Shown here piece after piece: positions 63,227 through 64,000 of a DNA stretch of 64,000 bases (position 1 is its first letter; each line of letters opens with the position of its first letter). The notes below the pieces were generated by a model. That model was given only the letters and a program-made list of their open reading frames with translations, did not search any database and was not told the DNA's origin. The position numbers and the translations under genes are program-made. The stretch lies in NCBI GenBank assembly GCA_039583875.1, contig CM077158.1:239553447-239617446 (forward strand), read 5' to 3'. Source of the stretch: Platanthera guangdongensis (Eukaryota > Streptophyta > Magnoliopsida > Asparagales > Orchidaceae).

Positions 63227-64000
63227 ACCTCCCCCTTACTTTTTTTTATCCTTTTCTTCTCCCTCCACTCATTTCACTTCTTCCTCTTTTTCTTCTTCCA
63301 CCCCAATCTCTTGTTGTTTATTTCCTGTGGTCAGCATTAATATCACTTGGCACTACCAACTCTCCTAAAAAGATAATATTTTATGAGAGTTGGTGACTCT
63401 TAGTCCTAAAGTTGGTATACTATGGAGAGTAAAAAGCATGTTCAATGGATAAAATTCTCTCAAAGGTGTACTATATTTCAACTAATAAGTTGAGGCTGAG
63501 GGTCATACTGTGTAGAACTTGCCTATCACATGCTTGGCTATTTTGATAGCATAAGCATGAAAAGAAGCCCATTTTAACTATTGCTGGAAAATTATCCGGG
63601 GTACCTTCAGTTGAATTCAAAATTTGTAGTTTGTATATTATGTTCAAGCAATTAGCACTTGAAAAATCAGTCAGGTTAACGAACAATCCGTTGGGAAATT
63701 AGAAAATTGTAGATTGTCTAGTTGGGTTCACCGTAAATGGGAATTCCATGATAGATACATGATCAAAATAATAATGATCCTGTTAGAAATCGTTTTATTT
63801 GTTCAGCATTTAAAAGTATTAGGCGTCAAGAAGTAGATACTTTTAAGTGATTTGGGCATGTAAATGAAAGAATAATCATTGCTATAAATGATGTTCGACA
63901 TGTCATTTGTGAGGGTAAAACAACATCTTGTTCGGCTATGTTAAATAAAATGTAGTTTATTTTGTTCAGTCGTATTCTGTAGCTATGAGTACATGTCTAT
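63227..64000. other. AT-rich sequence, nothing recognised
   Basis: Starts with a pyrimidine-rich tract (63228-63320), then AT-rich sequence without credible ORFs or repeats. Confidence 0.4.

Overview
This window is nuclear DNA from a flowering plant. The evidence is two spliced or organelle-targeted plant genes, GT-AG introns, and dense Ty1/copia, Ty3/gypsy, LINE, hAT and MITE sequence with plant-type primer-binding sites. Nothing here fixes the species; large repeat-filled introns fit a medium or large angiosperm genome. Most coding-looking stretches are decayed retrotransposon genes or translated repeats. Only two host genes are supported.

Host genes, both on the + strand. (1) The C-terminal half of a WAT1-related (MtN21/EamA) transporter is carried by four exons at 6803-7052, 7352-7510, 35511-35662 and 36347-36494. 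All junction phases match, no stop interrupts the frame, and the product ends in the family-typical GLYSVLWGK motif. The N-terminal exons are not visible in the first 6.8 kb. One intron, 7511-35510, is exactly 28,000 bp. (2) An uninterrupted 377-codon gene at 40347-41480 encodes a mitoferrin-like carrier with a plastid-type leader, probably MITOFERRINLIKE1.

The giant intron is a nest of transposons that can be unpacked from target-site duplications (TSDs). A Ty1/copia element (8343-34486, TSD GATTG/GACTG) entered the intron. It later received a second copia at its primer-binding site (8619-17981, TSD ACAAG). It also received a minus-strand Ty3/gypsy (from 18146 to about 25270, truncated) and a gag-only LTR element (26774-32657, TSD CGTTA). 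These carry further insertions: a related near-complete lone LTR (15376 to about 17755), a MITE (11922-12141) and a palindrome-rich LTR (20312-21829). Small MITEs with 3-bp duplications lie in the flanking introns, the 3' UTR and downstream of the gene.

Left flank, 1-6802: GC-rich LTR-like sequence with a 14-unit ~60-bp tandem array, two related LTRs in opposite orientation around a 500-N assembly gap, and a probable hAT remnant. Right of the transporter, 37.1-40.3 kb: GC-rich LTR-like sequence and a decayed plant transposon domain. At 42042-49083 is a complete but inactivated Ty3/gypsy element (TSD CCCTT, LTRs about 97% identical) with a 953-bp hAT element inside it (8-bp TSD ATTACCAT). From 49 to 55.4 kb I recognise no gene. 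From about 55.4 to 62.3 kb a decayed LINE is split by a 5.2-kb LTR element (TSD CAAAG) that lacks protease and reverse transcriptase but keeps an integrase C-terminus, a chromodomain and unrecognised ORFs. The right end holds an LTR remnant.

The most interesting signals are in the related LTR family. A conserved codon block M-x-[PL]-K-R-[ST]-S-R followed directly by a GTAAC splice-donor-like sequence occurs in four LTRs of three types, and the gypsy member has a 74-nt GT-AG intron-like insertion just before its protease active site. Together they suggest that this retrotransposon group uses splicing to express Gag and/or Pro-Pol.
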